Below, piece after piece: positions 53,250-62,269 of a stretch of 62,269 nucleotides of DNA. Position 1 is the stretch's first letter, and the number at the start of each line of letters is the position of its first letter. The stretch comes from SAR324 cluster bacterium (GTDB lineage Bacteria; SAR324; XYD2-FULL-50-16): positions 1 through 62,269 of the forward strand of contig JANQGX010000077.1 in the NCBI GenBank assembly GCA_028282885.1, read 5' to 3'. A program made the position numbers and the translations under genes. Under the pieces are notes generated by a model. It was not told where the DNA came from, did not search any database, and saw only the letters and a list, made by a program, of their open reading frames with translations.

Positions 53250-55187
53250 TCAAGGCATAAAGGTAACGCCAAATTGAAGGCACAAAAAATTAACAATCGC
53301 CCCTGTAATCACTGCGGTTGGAATGACCACTGTGACAATCGATGCAGCCTGCTTCCATCCCCTCTCCTTAAACAGCACAATCACTGCGTTGACACAGGGG
53401 AGTAAAGAGGTCATGACAATCAGCATAACCACTGCCTGGACCCCGTTGAAGTATCCCTGCCCGAAAAACTGGTCCAGTAGAGCGGCCCCGGCTTCCCGGC
53501 GAACCAGTGTCATGACAAGAATTTCGACACTATGCTCGGGCAATCCCATCAGCCATTTAACAGTGGGATCAGCTATCCGGCGGACAGCGTCCAGACCGCC
53601 CACTCTGTCGAACACAAAAAGAATAAGCGACGCAAACAGAAAGACAGGTATGGCCTCTTTTAAGAAGAAAATCAACCTGATAACCGCACGATGAACAATG
53701 GGGCGCAGGTCCGGAATTCTCAGGGGTGGAACTTCAATGATGAAGCCACTGTATCTCCCCGGAATCAGCTTGTTCATAACAATTCCGGCCAGCATGATCT
53801 TAAGAACGATGGTGCCGAAGACGACAACCATGGCAGACCAGTGAAGTTTGGCAAAAATCACGAACATCACGGCAAAAAGCGGCGCGCAGGGGATCCCCAG
53901 GCTCAGCAGCATGGAGACCACAAATCTTTCCTTTTTGGTGTCCAGCATCCGAGCTGTCATAATTGCCATGGTAATGCAACTGAATCCCATAATCAACGGC
54001 ATTACCCCCTTACCGTTCATTCCCATTTTTCTCAGGGTATTATTTAAAAGGATTGACAATCGTTGCAGGTACCCGGAATCCTCCATCAAACCATAAAACA
54101 CGTAAAAGGTGAAGAGAACTGGCATCAATACGCCGAAGGCCAGATTCAGCCCCATGCTCACCAGTCCGAATTCCCCGCAAAACAGATCGACCACCCATGG
54201 CAACCCGAATCGGCCGACCAGCCGACTTACCTCCGGCACAATGAATCCGTCGAAAAGTCTGCCCTCTATAAACCCTACCAGGTATTCGGCTCCAAATTTC
54301 CCCACGAACAGATACATCAGGCTGAAGGCGAGCAACGCCATGGGAATACCAAAAGGAAGCTGCGTTGACAATCTTCCCAGAACGGTCATAAGAGGGGTGG
54401 TCAGAACCGGTTTTTTTTGTTGAAACTCGGAAACCAGGCGGGTTGCATGAAACATAAACAATTCTGACAGCACCAGATCGATGGGTTTACGTCTCTGTTC
54501 CTCAAGCGCGGCTCTGATTTGTTCACATTTGCGAATGGTTACCGGGTCAAGATCCGACTCCCTTGCGCTTTTCATGAAGGATTTATCGACCAACATCAAC
54601 AATGCCTCACCCCTGGGAGAATGACTTTTACCTTCCAGAAAGCGACTTATTTTTTGAAGAGCATCTTCAATATCCTCAGGAAAATCCAGTAGTTTTTTGG
54701 GAACAGAGCTATAGGTTAGGGCATCCCTGAGTGCATTTACTCCCTGTTTTTCCCGGGCAACCGTGCGAACCACTTTGACACCGAACAGCACCGACAATTT
54801 TTCGGCATCCACCGTAATGCCCCTGATCTGCGCCATGTCGTCCTTATTGAGGGCAAATACTGTTGGTATCCCGAATTCGGAAAACTGCAGAGCCAATGAG
54901 ATACTGCGGATCATGTTATGGGCATCCAGGACCTGAATGATCTTACCAACCCTTTTGTTAAATATCAGATTCCGCGAAACTTTCTCATCTTCACTGCCAA
55001 CGATCAGGGAGTTGACCCCCGGGGGATCGATAAGTGTATCTTCACTGCCCCTGATTGTGGCAGTGTAATAGCTTACTGACGTTCCCGGGCAGATGACTTC
55101 CTGCTGGCCCTTATCCGCCAGCCCGTTGAATATAGTTGATTTACCAACATTAACATTGCCGACCAGGCAAATCGTGTTTTCCGACAT
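53250..55187 (-). CDS. feoB: ferrous iron transporter FeoB (short form)
   Basis: 645 aa, shorter than the roughly 700-770 of classical FeoB. The N-terminal G domain has G1 'GNVNVGKST', G3 'DPPG' and G4 'NKDD'. Two gate regions follow ('MGFSCITMAIMTARMLDTKK' and 'SLLPCVNAVIVLFKERGWKQ'). The conserved C-G-A-R of the first gate is here 'PCAPLF', a visible departure. It is co-transcribed with the DtxR-FeoA protein. Fe(II) import is the expected role in an anoxic habitat; Mn cannot be excluded because of the altered gate. Confidence 0.85.
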   Translation of the reverse strand: MSENTICLVGNVNVGKSTIFNGLADKGQQEVICPGTSVSYYTATIRGSEDTLIDPPGVNSLIVGSEDEKVSRNLIFNKRVGKIIQVLDAHNMIRSISLALQFSEFGIPTVFALNKDDMAQIRGITVDAEKLSVLFGVKVVRTVAREKQGVNALRDALTYSSVPKKLLDFPEDIEDALQKISRFLEGKSHSPRGEALLMLVDKSFMKSARESDLDPVTIRKCEQIRAALEEQRRKPIDLVLSELFMFHATRLVSEFQQKKPVLTTPLMTVLGRLSTQLPFGIPMALLAFSLMYLFVGKFGAEYLVGFIEGRLFDGFIVPEVSRLVGRFGLPWVVDLFCGEFGLVSMGLNLAFGVLMPVLFTFYVFYGLMEDSGYLQRLSILLNNTLRKMGMNGKGVMPLIMGFSCITMAIMTARMLDTKKERFVVSMLLSLGIPCAPLFAVMFVIFAKLHWSAMVVVFGTIVLKIMLAGIVMNKLIPGRYSGFIIEVPPLRIPDLRPIVHRAVIRLIFFLKEAIPVFLFASLILFVFDRVGGLDAVRRIADPTVKWLMGLPEHSVEILVMTLVRREAGAALLDQFFGQGYFNGVQAVVMLIVMTSLLPCVNAVIVLFKERGWKQAASIVTVVIPTAVITGAIVNFLCLQFGVTFMP

Positions 55188-55497
55188 AAAACCAAAGGTG
55201 ATAAATGACAGCAGTTCTGCTGTTGCTGCGTTTTGAAAACTTCTTTGATCCGGCGTAATGGACTATAACCAGATGACGTGTTTAAAAAGAAAAGTAGAAA
55301 TCCGGAAGTTGTGGAAGTTCTGTTTTTTTCCTTAAAACTAAATATCCGGGGATTTTGTGGTCAATGCTAATATTGCCTGATTAATGATACATCAGGGAGT
55401 TTCTGCGATATTTTAGAAAACGGAACCAAATTTGGGCAATTAATTTTCAATGCCTCCGGGTTGACAAATCTTTTTTCCAATAGCTTATCTTAAAGCT
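55188..55497. other. intergenic region upstream of feoB
   Basis: This 310-bp gap includes the promoter region of feoB. I found no clear 19-bp DtxR/IdeR box. A small dyad CCTGAT/ATCAGG lies near 55378-55398. No gene is seen. Confidence 0.4.
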
Positions 55498-56385
55498 TTA
55501 GCCCAAGGCGTTTCGGGTTTTCTCCACCAGTCTTTCGGAAAACTCCCGTAGGAGTTTGGATTTAAGATTCCAGCAGTGCCAGTAGAGGTCTACTTTTACA
55601 ACACTACCAGGCATCAGCTCAATCAATTCACCGGTCTCCAGGTAGTTATTGCTCTGTTGTTCAGGTAGCATGCCATAGCCCAACCCGGCCAGGATGAATT
55701 TTAAAAACTGCTCTGAGGACGGTAAATAGTGAGCCGAAAGCTCCGCTGGAATCTTTCCGAAGGCTACCTGAAAATACTGAAGATGCAGTTCATCTTTCCG
55801 GTCGAAGATAAACTGGGGTGCCAGGGTGATGTTTTCTGCCGTTACACCCTCCGGAAACCATCTTGCCATATATGCCGGTGTGGCCAGCATTCGGTATTCC
55901 ATACATCCCAGGTAATCCATACGACAGCCCTGGATCAATTTGTCCTTGGAGCTTACACAACCGATCACCACACCATCTTTAAGAAGCTGATCGGTCTGAT
56001 CCTGGTCGGCAGGTTTGAGATCCAGCAGGATTTTGTGGTTTAGCAACATATCCCTGACCGCGTCAAGAAACCAGGTTGACAGACTGTCCATATTGATACC
56101 CAGTGCCAGGGTCGCAAACTTCCGGTTTTCATGGGGAGTGAAGGTATCGATCAGATCGTCTTCAAGTCTCTTGACATGATGATAATGCTTTAGAATTCTC
56201 AGCCCTGCCTCTGTCGCACGGGGAGGATTGGTTCGGTTGATGAGAATTTGTCCGGTTTGTTCTTCGAGCGCCTTGATTCTCTGCGATACCGCTGACGGGG
56301 TCAGGAACAGCCTGGTTGCCGCCTTTTCGAACCCACACTCCTGAACCACCATTGCCAGGGCTTCTATAAGTTTGTAATCCAACAT
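55498..56385 (-). CDS. LysR-type regulator, ArgP/LysG-like
   Basis: 295 aa with the LysR N-terminal helix-turn-helix (residues 1-60). 'SAVSQRIKALEEQTGQILIN' and 'RTNPPRATEAGLRILKHYHH' resemble the ArgP (IciA)/LysG branch that senses basic amino acids. The effector domain follows. It is divergent from the EamA gene with a 195-bp gap carrying a palindrome (56417-56434). ArgP-type regulators usually control an exporter such as ArgO/LysE; here an EamA permease takes that place, suggesting effector-induced export. Confidence 0.8.
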   Translation of the reverse strand: MLDYKLIEALAMVVQECGFEKAATRLFLTPSAVSQRIKALEEQTGQILINRTNPPRATEAGLRILKHYHHVKRLEDDLIDTFTPHENRKFATLALGINMDSLSTWFLDAVRDMLLNHKILLDLKPADQDQTDQLLKDGVVIGCVSSKDKLIQGCRMDYLGCMEYRMLATPAYMARWFPEGVTAENITLAPQFIFDRKDELHLQYFQVAFGKIPAELSAHYLPSSEQFLKFILAGLGYGMLPEQQSNNYLETGELIELMPGSVVKVDLYWHCWNLKSKLLREFSERLVEKTRNALG

Positions 56386-56416
56386 AGAGGCAATCTTTAG
56401 AAATATTTACTAGAAT

Positions 56417-56434
56417 TAAAATTATTTAATTTTA
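56417..56434. promoter_or_regulatory. candidate LysR operator palindrome
   Basis: TAAAATTA-TT-TAATTTTA is a perfect 8-2-8 palindrome 31 bp before the LysR start, in the divergent region to the EamA gene. It is AT-rich, as many LysR sites are, but unproved. Confidence 0.4.
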
Positions 56435-56468
56435 CTAATTATGAATAACAGGATTATGCTCAGAAGTA

Positions 56469-56495
56469 CAACACCCCTTTCGGGGTTTTGTGGTC
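56469..56495 (+). terminator. possible attenuator hairpin in the EamA leader
   Basis: CACCCC and GGGGTTTTG around TTTC form a small hairpin followed by T residues about 85 nt before the EamA start. It could act as a leader attenuator or terminate short transcripts. The stem has one mismatch. Confidence 0.3.
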
Positions 56496-56580
56496 ATTGT
56501 AATCTTCGGACCTGGCAACGACTGCTTGCCGGTGGGAGGGTCTGTTTTATTTATACCAAAATTATTCCGAGAGTCATGAA

Positions 56581-57426
56581 ATGTTTGGAACGGAACTACT
56601 GGCCATATCATACGGACTCGGCTGCGCTTTCACATGGGGTGCGGGTGATTTCAGCGGAGGATTCGCTTCAAAACGCGGCAATATTTTATCTGTCATTGTA
56701 TACTCCCAGGTAATCGGCCTTTGCTTTCTCATTCTATTAAGTCTTATTTTCCGGGAAGCCACCCCCTCTATCGCGAACCTTGCCTGGGGAGCAGTCGGAG
56801 GGATTTTGGGAGCGCTGGGACTGGTGGCTTTATATACGGCACTGGCAAAAGGGAGGATGAGTATTGTAGCGCCGCTCTCAGCCGTAATGACAGCACTTGT
56901 GCCAATTAGTATTTCTTTTTATATAGAGGGTCTGCCAAGATCGACTCAATTAATTGGTATGGGAATTTCAATCCTGGCTGTTTGGATCCTGTCTTTCGAG
57001 CGAAACGGATCTGCTATCGTTAAATCGGAGTTGCTGCTTTCCCTTCTCGCCGGCGTGGGATTTGGTCTGTTTTTTGTCTGTATTGACCAGGCCAGCGAAA
57101 CGGCTGTTATCCGCCCTTTGATTGCGGCCAGAATCGCTTCTGTCTCCATGTTTGGATTCTTCATTTTAGGTACAAAATCGGGGGGAAAACCCGAGAAAAG
57201 CCAAATGATCTTTATCATTCTGGCCGGGGTATTTGACACTGGCGGCAATGCTCTTTTTGCCATGGCAGCCAGCGTGGGCCGACTGGATATATCGTCCGCA
57301 CTGGCTTCGCTCTACCCTGCATCCACCGTGTTTCTGGCCTGGTTTTTCCTTAAGGAACGATTGCGTCCGCAACAGTGGTTTGGAATTGCTGCTGCAGGCA
57401 TTGCCCTGGTTCTCATCGCCAACTAA
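56581..57426 (+). CDS. EamA/DMT-family permease
   Basis: 281 aa with about ten helices in two EamA repeats: 'GCAFTWGAGDFSGGFASKRG' in the first and 'GVFDTGGNALFAMAASVGRL' in the second, with 'SALASLYPASTVFLAWFFLK' near the end. DMT proteins export metabolites such as amino acids. It starts behind GAGAG. It is divergent from an ArgP-like regulator, which suggests export of a basic amino acid or similar compound under that control. Confidence 0.8.
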   Translation: MFGTELLAISYGLGCAFTWGAGDFSGGFASKRGNILSVIVYSQVIGLCFLILLSLIFREATPSIANLAWGAVGGILGALGLVALYTALAKGRMSIVAPLSAVMTALVPISISFYIEGLPRSTQLIGMGISILAVWILSFERNGSAIVKSELLLSLLAGVGFGLFFVCIDQASETAVIRPLIAARIASVSMFGFFILGTKSGGKPEKSQMIFIILAGVFDTGGNALFAMAASVGRLDISSALASLYPASTVFLAWFFLKERLRPQQWFGIAAAGIALVLIAN

Positions 57427-57503
57427 ACCGCAGGTCTTTAAATTGCAGGGCAGACAACTCTCCCATTTGACCTGCTCAATTACATAATCCGTGTTGTTGG
57501 GCA

Positions 57504-58301
57504 TCAACCTCTGAACTGGGCAATCTGGCGGGAAATAGCCACTAGGTTGCCGGCTTCGTCCCACAGTTCACCGTCTTCTTCCAGCAGACCGCAGGTGATA
57601 TGTTTGGTGCGAAAGATCCCCTTCAGCCAATACCCCTCAGGCAGGTTTCGGATATTGACCGACATTTCAATGGTTGGCACCCAGCTCGACATTCCCTGTG
57701 TCACCAATATCGGCGGAAAAAAGGAATCGGCCGCCAGGATGATACCGAAGATATCGAAGGGTCGCTCTTCCCTGAATCGAATCCAGCCTTTGACCTCTGA
57801 TTTATCTCCGTTCTGTCCTTTCATCCATCCGGCAGATTGTGGTTCCAGGCGGATATCCATGGTATCGAAAAGGGAGAAATCCGGCATACCCGGCATGGCT
57901 TCGCATTCATCCGGGGGCATCACAACAGGAGATTGTTCCTCATATCGATCCAGGGAGCAGTGAAGGTCGTCGGCCATGAAGGTACCCATGGATCGAACCA
58001 CTTCATTATTACCTTGAATGAGACGTCCCTCGAAGCGGCTGAAGCTTTTGGATCTGGATATCTCCGTTATTCTCACGTCAGCAGGACCTACCGAGGAGGG
58101 AGCCAGGAAATTGGTGGTGATAATTGGTGTCCGTCCTTTATCGCTGATGTCCATCAGCCGGCTGGCCATAACGGCCATCAGGTAACCGCCGTTAGGGTGG
58201 CTGACCACGTTGTAACGTTCGGAGATGTTGACATGATGTATGCTGCTTCCTTTTTTTTCTGATTTTCCGGTTGCCACCATATCCTTGTCGAAAAAATGCA
58301 T
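57504..58301 (-). CDS. acyl-CoA thioesterase-like protein (4HBT_3, double hot-dog)
   Basis: 265 aa with two hot-dog domains of the TesB-like 4HBT_3 type: 'ERYNVVSHPNGGYLMAVMAS' in the first half and 'VTQGMSSWVPTIEMSVNIRN' in the second. It is expected to hydrolyse acyl-CoA thioesters. It starts behind AGGAG and is convergent with the EamA gene. The natural acyl chain is unknown. Confidence 0.75.
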   Translation of the reverse strand: MHFFDKDMVATGKSEKKGSSIHHVNISERYNVVSHPNGGYLMAVMASRLMDISDKGRTPIITTNFLAPSSVGPADVRITEISRSKSFSRFEGRLIQGNNEVVRSMGTFMADDLHCSLDRYEEQSPVVMPPDECEAMPGMPDFSLFDTMDIRLEPQSAGWMKGQNGDKSEVKGWIRFREERPFDIFGIILAADSFFPPILVTQGMSSWVPTIEMSVNIRNLPEGYWLKGIFRTKHITCGLLEEDGELWDEAGNLVAISRQIAQFRG

Positions 58302-58581
58302 GAGGTTAAACTCCTATTTTATTGGCTTTTATAGTTGGTCTCAATTTATTAAAGCGATCTGATCCGGTCGCGGTTCCCACCGTGTTGTTCATTGATCCGA
58401 CACGCGGATTACTCGTTGTAGCGAATCGTGCAGCCTCAACCATCCCACATCTGCTTGTAGTTTTCGATTTGGCGTCACCATTGCCTTATGCCTTTCAAGA
58501 CTCATCATATCGGCCAGCATTAACTGGGTGGTCACGTCTATAATACATGAATCTCAGTTAATGGCCTATATTCACAACGGA

Positions 58582-61305
58582 TTAATGTTGATATATTTGT
58601 CGATTAAGATGTATGCGAACCTTTTCTTCCAGCGCGTCCAGATCCATCGGTTTGGAGAGATACTCATCAAAACCTTCTGAAATGAGTCTCTCTTCATCTC
58701 CTTTCATGGCGGACGCGGTAAGAGCGATGAAGGGTGTGGTGGCCCGATGGGTCTCCCGGATTTTGTGCATGGTCCGGATACCATCCATGCCCGGTAGCTG
58801 GATGTCCATCAATACCAGGTCAAATCGGCCTTCCGAAAAGACCTGAATGGCCTCTTCGCCTGTCTCAACACAGGTAAGCTGGAATCCGAAGGGCTGAAGT
58901 GCGGATTGTACGAGTTCGGTGTTCCTCGGATTGTCTTCCACCAGCAGAATTTTTTTTGTTGAATCGATAACCATGTTAATTTGATCGGTTTTCCTGGTTT
59001 GTTCATCCATAGTGTTACCGTGGATTACAATCCTTCCGGTCAGTTCGAGTATAAACTGGCTACCCTGACCCGGGACGCTGCTCGCCGAAATGATTCCCCC
59101 GTGCATGTTAACGATTCGTTTTGATATCGCCAGTCCCAGCCCGGTTCCTTTGGCGGAGGCTGACAGACTGTTTTTGACCTGCTCAAAGGGCATAAAAATC
59201 TGTTCCAGATTATTTTCTTCGATCCCAATCCCCTCGTCCCAGACCACAACCCTGACCCTTTCGTTCTTAGCAGTTGCTTTTAAACCCAGGCGTTTACCCT
59301 GGGGTGTAAATTTCACGGCATTGGACAGGAGATTAAAAATCACCTGTTTCAGACGGCTCTCGTCTCCGTTTAACCAGCCCAGGTTGTTCTGGATATCGAT
59401 CTCCACAATCAATCCTTTGGCATTGGCCTGGGACTGGATTGCCAAAGGAGATCGATCCAGCATGGTTTCAAAATCAAAGGGTTTGAAATCGAATTCCAGC
59501 TTGCCCGCCTCAATTTTGGACAGATCCAGGATATCGTTCACCATGTTCAACAGGTGATCTCCCCCTTCCTTAATGTGGTAGAGGTATTTTTTTTGTTTCT
59601 CGTTCAGGGTACCGAAATGGTTTTTTTCCAAAATCTGGCTGAAGCCTATGATTGCGTTTAGAGGTGTCCTCAGTTCATGACTCATATTAGCCAGAAACTC
59701 ACTTTTGGCAATGTTGGCAGCTTCAGCCTGTTCCTTGGCGTTTTCCAGACGAAGATTCATTTTCTTCTGTTCTGTTACGTCCAGCGAATACTCGATCACT
59801 TTTTCAACTTCACCCTCCGCATCAAAGATCGGATAGGCATGAATTTCAAGATTTCGGAGTTCCCCGTTACCATTGAGATGAACATGTTCTGCCACACAGG
59901 GTTGCTTGGTTTTCTTGATCTGCTCAAGAGGACAGTTTTCCTCAAGACAGGGCTTACGGTTTCCATGTTGGAAGTAGCACTTTTCACCTTGATGTGATAT
60001 CCCTTCGTCGGAGGCCGCCCGGTTCGCAAGCTCGATAGTATAATCATCAATATTGACCACGTAAAAGGGATGTGACAACGAGTTTATCACGTTGTTCAGA
60101 AATTCATTCTGCTGGCGATCCTTTTCCTTTGCCTGCTGTTTTTCAGTGATATCAAATCCGATTGCCAGGACGCCTATCGTGTTTCCGGTTAAATCACGGA
60201 GAGTGTTGTTGTGCCACTCTATGGGGATAATCCTGCCGTCTTTGGAAACAATTGGGTTGATATTTCCCTTGATTTTGATTTGATTAATGGCTTTTTTAAA
60301 CAGTTCCCGAATTTCATCATGATCTTCAACCGGAAGGAAACTACTGAACCAGTCCCGGCCTTTCATCTTTTCCAGGGAATGTCCCGATAACTCTTCAAGA
60401 TGGGAGTTGTACCTGACAATTCGTCCATCGGCATCCAAAACGAGAATAATGATGGGGGCAATGTTGATCAGCATTTCAACAAAGCTTTTTTCATTCGTCA
60501 GATCCCGCATGACCTTCTCTCGCTCACTGATCTCTTTACGTAGCTGCTTGTTGGTTTGTTGATACCTGAGAAAGAGATAAGCGATTGAAATCAGGTATGC
60601 CAGGAGTCTCAAAAAATGCCACCACCACCAATCACCATTCCAAAGATCCGAAAAAGCGAACAAGATTCCTGCGAATCCGAATAGCAGGCAAAGTACGGCA
60701 AAGAGAAAACTATCCCATTGTTCCATGTTCAACAGGTAACGTTTAATAAACCTCAGGGAGGCCACCAGAAAAAAGACGCCACCCGCCGTGTTTATCAAGA
60801 TAGCCGTGGAAGTGAATCTGCCTTGGGAAACCATGACGGGAATCCATTCCGATTTGACAATGGACAAGGCCCCAAACGCTGCCACAACAACACTGAGGAA
60901 TATCAGGAATATCCCGGTTTTGGGCGATCGCGAAAATTTATCTGGCAGCCAAACAAAAACAAATAAGCATCCGCCTACCAGTGTCGCTATGCTATGCAAC
61001 CAGACAAATGTTTGCCCTGCCGGAACCAAAGCATGGTACAAATCGAGAATTCCCATGCTGAAAAAAGCACTGGAAACCCATATGTACAAGGCATTTATCT
61101 TTCTCTGTCGGAGTAGCATCATGATAAACAGGGCAATCACAATCGATCCAACAGCACCAATTGTTTCTATGCTGGAATGAACGTTTTCACTTGTCCAGGT
61201 ATGGGTGTGAGGAACCGAATTAACGAGCAACACGTCAATAACCGGGATAATCAGCCCTATTGTCAGGATAAGCAAGAGTTTTGTGTAAGGTTTACTCGGG
61301 ATCAT
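58582..61305 (-). CDS. hybrid histidine kinase: MASE-like TM sensor - PAS - PAS - HK - REC
   Basis: 907 aa. The first 250 residues hold about eight helices of a MASE-type integral sensor ('WVSSAFFSMGILDLYHALVP'). PAS domains follow (about 275-390 and 400-515); the second has an unusual cysteine-rich segment ('GEKCYFQHGNRKPCLEENCP'). HisKA 'SHELRTPLNAIIGFSQILEK', HATPase 'KGTGLGLAISKRIV' and a C-terminal receiver ('ILLVEDNPRNTEL', Asp in 'LVLMDIQLPGMDG') are complete. Output must pass to another protein by phosphorelay. No neighbour gives the target. Confidence 0.88.
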   Translation of the reverse strand: MIPSKPYTKLLLILTIGLIIPVIDVLLVNSVPHTHTWTSENVHSSIETIGAVGSIVIALFIMMLLRQRKINALYIWVSSAFFSMGILDLYHALVPAGQTFVWLHSIATLVGGCLFVFVWLPDKFSRSPKTGIFLIFLSVVVAAFGALSIVKSEWIPVMVSQGRFTSTAILINTAGGVFFLVASLRFIKRYLLNMEQWDSFLFAVLCLLFGFAGILFAFSDLWNGDWWWWHFLRLLAYLISIAYLFLRYQQTNKQLRKEISEREKVMRDLTNEKSFVEMLINIAPIIILVLDADGRIVRYNSHLEELSGHSLEKMKGRDWFSSFLPVEDHDEIRELFKKAINQIKIKGNINPIVSKDGRIIPIEWHNNTLRDLTGNTIGVLAIGFDITEKQQAKEKDRQQNEFLNNVINSLSHPFYVVNIDDYTIELANRAASDEGISHQGEKCYFQHGNRKPCLEENCPLEQIKKTKQPCVAEHVHLNGNGELRNLEIHAYPIFDAEGEVEKVIEYSLDVTEQKKMNLRLENAKEQAEAANIAKSEFLANMSHELRTPLNAIIGFSQILEKNHFGTLNEKQKKYLYHIKEGGDHLLNMVNDILDLSKIEAGKLEFDFKPFDFETMLDRSPLAIQSQANAKGLIVEIDIQNNLGWLNGDESRLKQVIFNLLSNAVKFTPQGKRLGLKATAKNERVRVVVWDEGIGIEENNLEQIFMPFEQVKNSLSASAKGTGLGLAISKRIVNMHGGIISASSVPGQGSQFILELTGRIVIHGNTMDEQTRKTDQINMVIDSTKKILLVEDNPRNTELVQSALQPFGFQLTCVETGEEAIQVFSEGRFDLVLMDIQLPGMDGIRTMHKIRETHRATTPFIALTASAMKGDEERLISEGFDEYLSKPMDLDALEEKVRIHLNRQIYQH

Positions 61306-62269
61306 TTTATCATCCGGGTGAACATCTGAAATTCGGAAAGATCAGCCAAATTTGTTACAAAGCTTAAAGTCAGATAATAAAAAACTACCTATGAACTATC
61401 TATTATAAGCGATGAAACGACGAATGCATAGATTTTTTCTGCTGCTTCGCAGATTAGATGAGTGATTTTGCAAGGGGCCGAGAACGGAAACAGCGCAACA
61501 GGATCAGATTTTCAGGAAGCCAAAGCCTCGTTGAATGACAGGCGGATAATGATTTTTATTCCCTGGTCGAACTTGGATTCAACCTATCGTTCCCCGGTGA
61601 CTGTTAGTCACGATCATATAACCTTTGCAGAGATTTCACTTGTCGAATTTGGTTTGTCTTAGTTGGGTGTTCGATGATAGTTTTGATTCAAACACAGGAA
61701 ATGAAACGATTTTAATGTTGAATTTGCTGCATATCACCCCAAATCAGTGAATCAAAGCTCTTCTATTAAGTATTCCAGGTGTAGGCTTTGCATAATAGTC
61801 TGTGCAAATTACTCTATTGATAATGCTTTTCAGACTCAATCTTCTACGGTGGAGTTTCCCGCAAAGCGGGTTTCATTCAGATTTGAGATGTGATTGGTTT
61901 CTCAATCGCTGTCATCATAGACGACGTTTGTAAAATTGGCATTGAGTTCTTCACTGCGGCTGAATTTCCAGGGACAGGTTTTTTCTGGTGAATCGGGAAT
62001 ATAAATCCGGCTTTTCAAAATTTGACCAAACCGGGTGACAACTGCCGATCTATCGATGACCTCAATATCATCTATATAGGACTATCTTCGCGTCTGGCTG
62101 TTGGAAAAAATCGAATCGTCTTTCCGGAGCGAAGCGGTTGTGGCTGAGGCTTTTGGTCGTGATACCCGCGATTGTTCTGTCGGCCTTTGCTTATGTTGCG
62201 ATCCTTCCTTCAGCTACAGAATATCTGACAAAAGGATCAGCCACTCCTTTTTCCGTTTTAGCAGTAACC
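61306..62269. other. gene-poor right end
   Basis: No intact gene is present in this 960-bp end. A short hairpin (CCCGC-AAA-GCGGG, 61858-61870) with three T residues and a GTGAC/GTCAC dyad near 61590-61610 are visible. An open frame from 62060 runs to the edge. Confidence 0.5.
62060..62269 (+). pseudogene. open hydrophobic frame at the right edge
   Basis: Seventy codons are open without a start codon. The last 45 encode 'RLWLRLLVVIPAIVLSAFAY' and continue, like a transmembrane segment. No family is recognised with confidence. It may be the beginning of a gene fragment or a remnant that continues beyond the window. Confidence 0.25.

Noticed and set aside
55463..55494. TTGACA...TATCTT promoter-like pair on the plus strand
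   Set aside because: Spacer is 19 bases and the next gene is on the other strand, so nothing would be transcribed.
1..62269. CRISPR arrays, tRNA, rRNA
   Set aside because: None seen: no regularly spaced repeats beyond the twin 17-mers, and no recognisable RNA gene cores.

Overview
The window reads as a free-living, motile, strongly signal-sensing Gram-negative bacterium, most likely a deltaproteobacterium (Desulfobacterota type). This rests on gene content: very large multidomain sensor kinases, a sigma-54 regulator next to a NifX-like protein, a TauE/SafE (TSUP) exporter clustered with a PEP-synthase-like protein and stand-alone receivers, and two chemoreceptors. No rRNA, tRNA, CRISPR array or intact mobile element was found. 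Lineage is inference.

Layout. 1-134: 5' end of a metallo-beta-lactamase-fold hydrolase on the minus strand. 445-4397: a four-gene osmoprotectant-type ABC importer in the same order as Escherichia coli yehZYXW, followed by the last codons of a lost amidohydrolase, a RidA-family protein and a convergent class-III aminotransferase. 6319-7084: gene-poor stretch with coding remnants and a perfect 26-bp inverted repeat. 7085-14370: two chemoreceptors flanking a periplasmic-binding-domain sensor kinase. 14504-25059: a nine-gene minus-strand peptide operon in which a Dpp/Opp importer feeds an M19 dipeptidase, a class-I amidotransferase-like enzyme and a P1/DmpA-family peptidase; its last gene is an AAA+ regulator that lacks the sigma-54 GAFTGA loop. 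25340-25738: dead transposase. 26262-32915: a giant kinase/AAA/GAF/histidine-kinase/receiver protein whose C-terminal LytTR domain is cut by an in-frame amber codon. 33295-35637: GLUG-repeat lipoprotein.

37306-48062 is the most unusual block: receiver, Cache-type histidine kinase, NifX-like protein, PAS/sigma-54 activator, PEP-synthase-like protein with a novel C-terminus, small membrane protein, TSUP exporter, receiver, catalytically dead receiver and a small repeat protein. Three of these proteins share a short 'A-E-G-x4-A-R/H-x-Y/H-L' motif, present in three copies in the small repeat protein. A good -24/-12 promoter and a pair of perfect 17-bp direct repeats lie upstream of the repeat-protein gene, and related sequence lies upstream of the sigma-54 regulator. 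The block looks like one self-regulated signalling and export module.

48388-61305: a beta-propeller (Reg_prop) histidine kinase, a feoB plus DtxR-FeoA fusion pair, a LysR (ArgP-like) regulator divergent from an EamA exporter, a thioesterase and a hybrid histidine kinase with a membrane-embedded sensor. The last kilobase has no intact gene.
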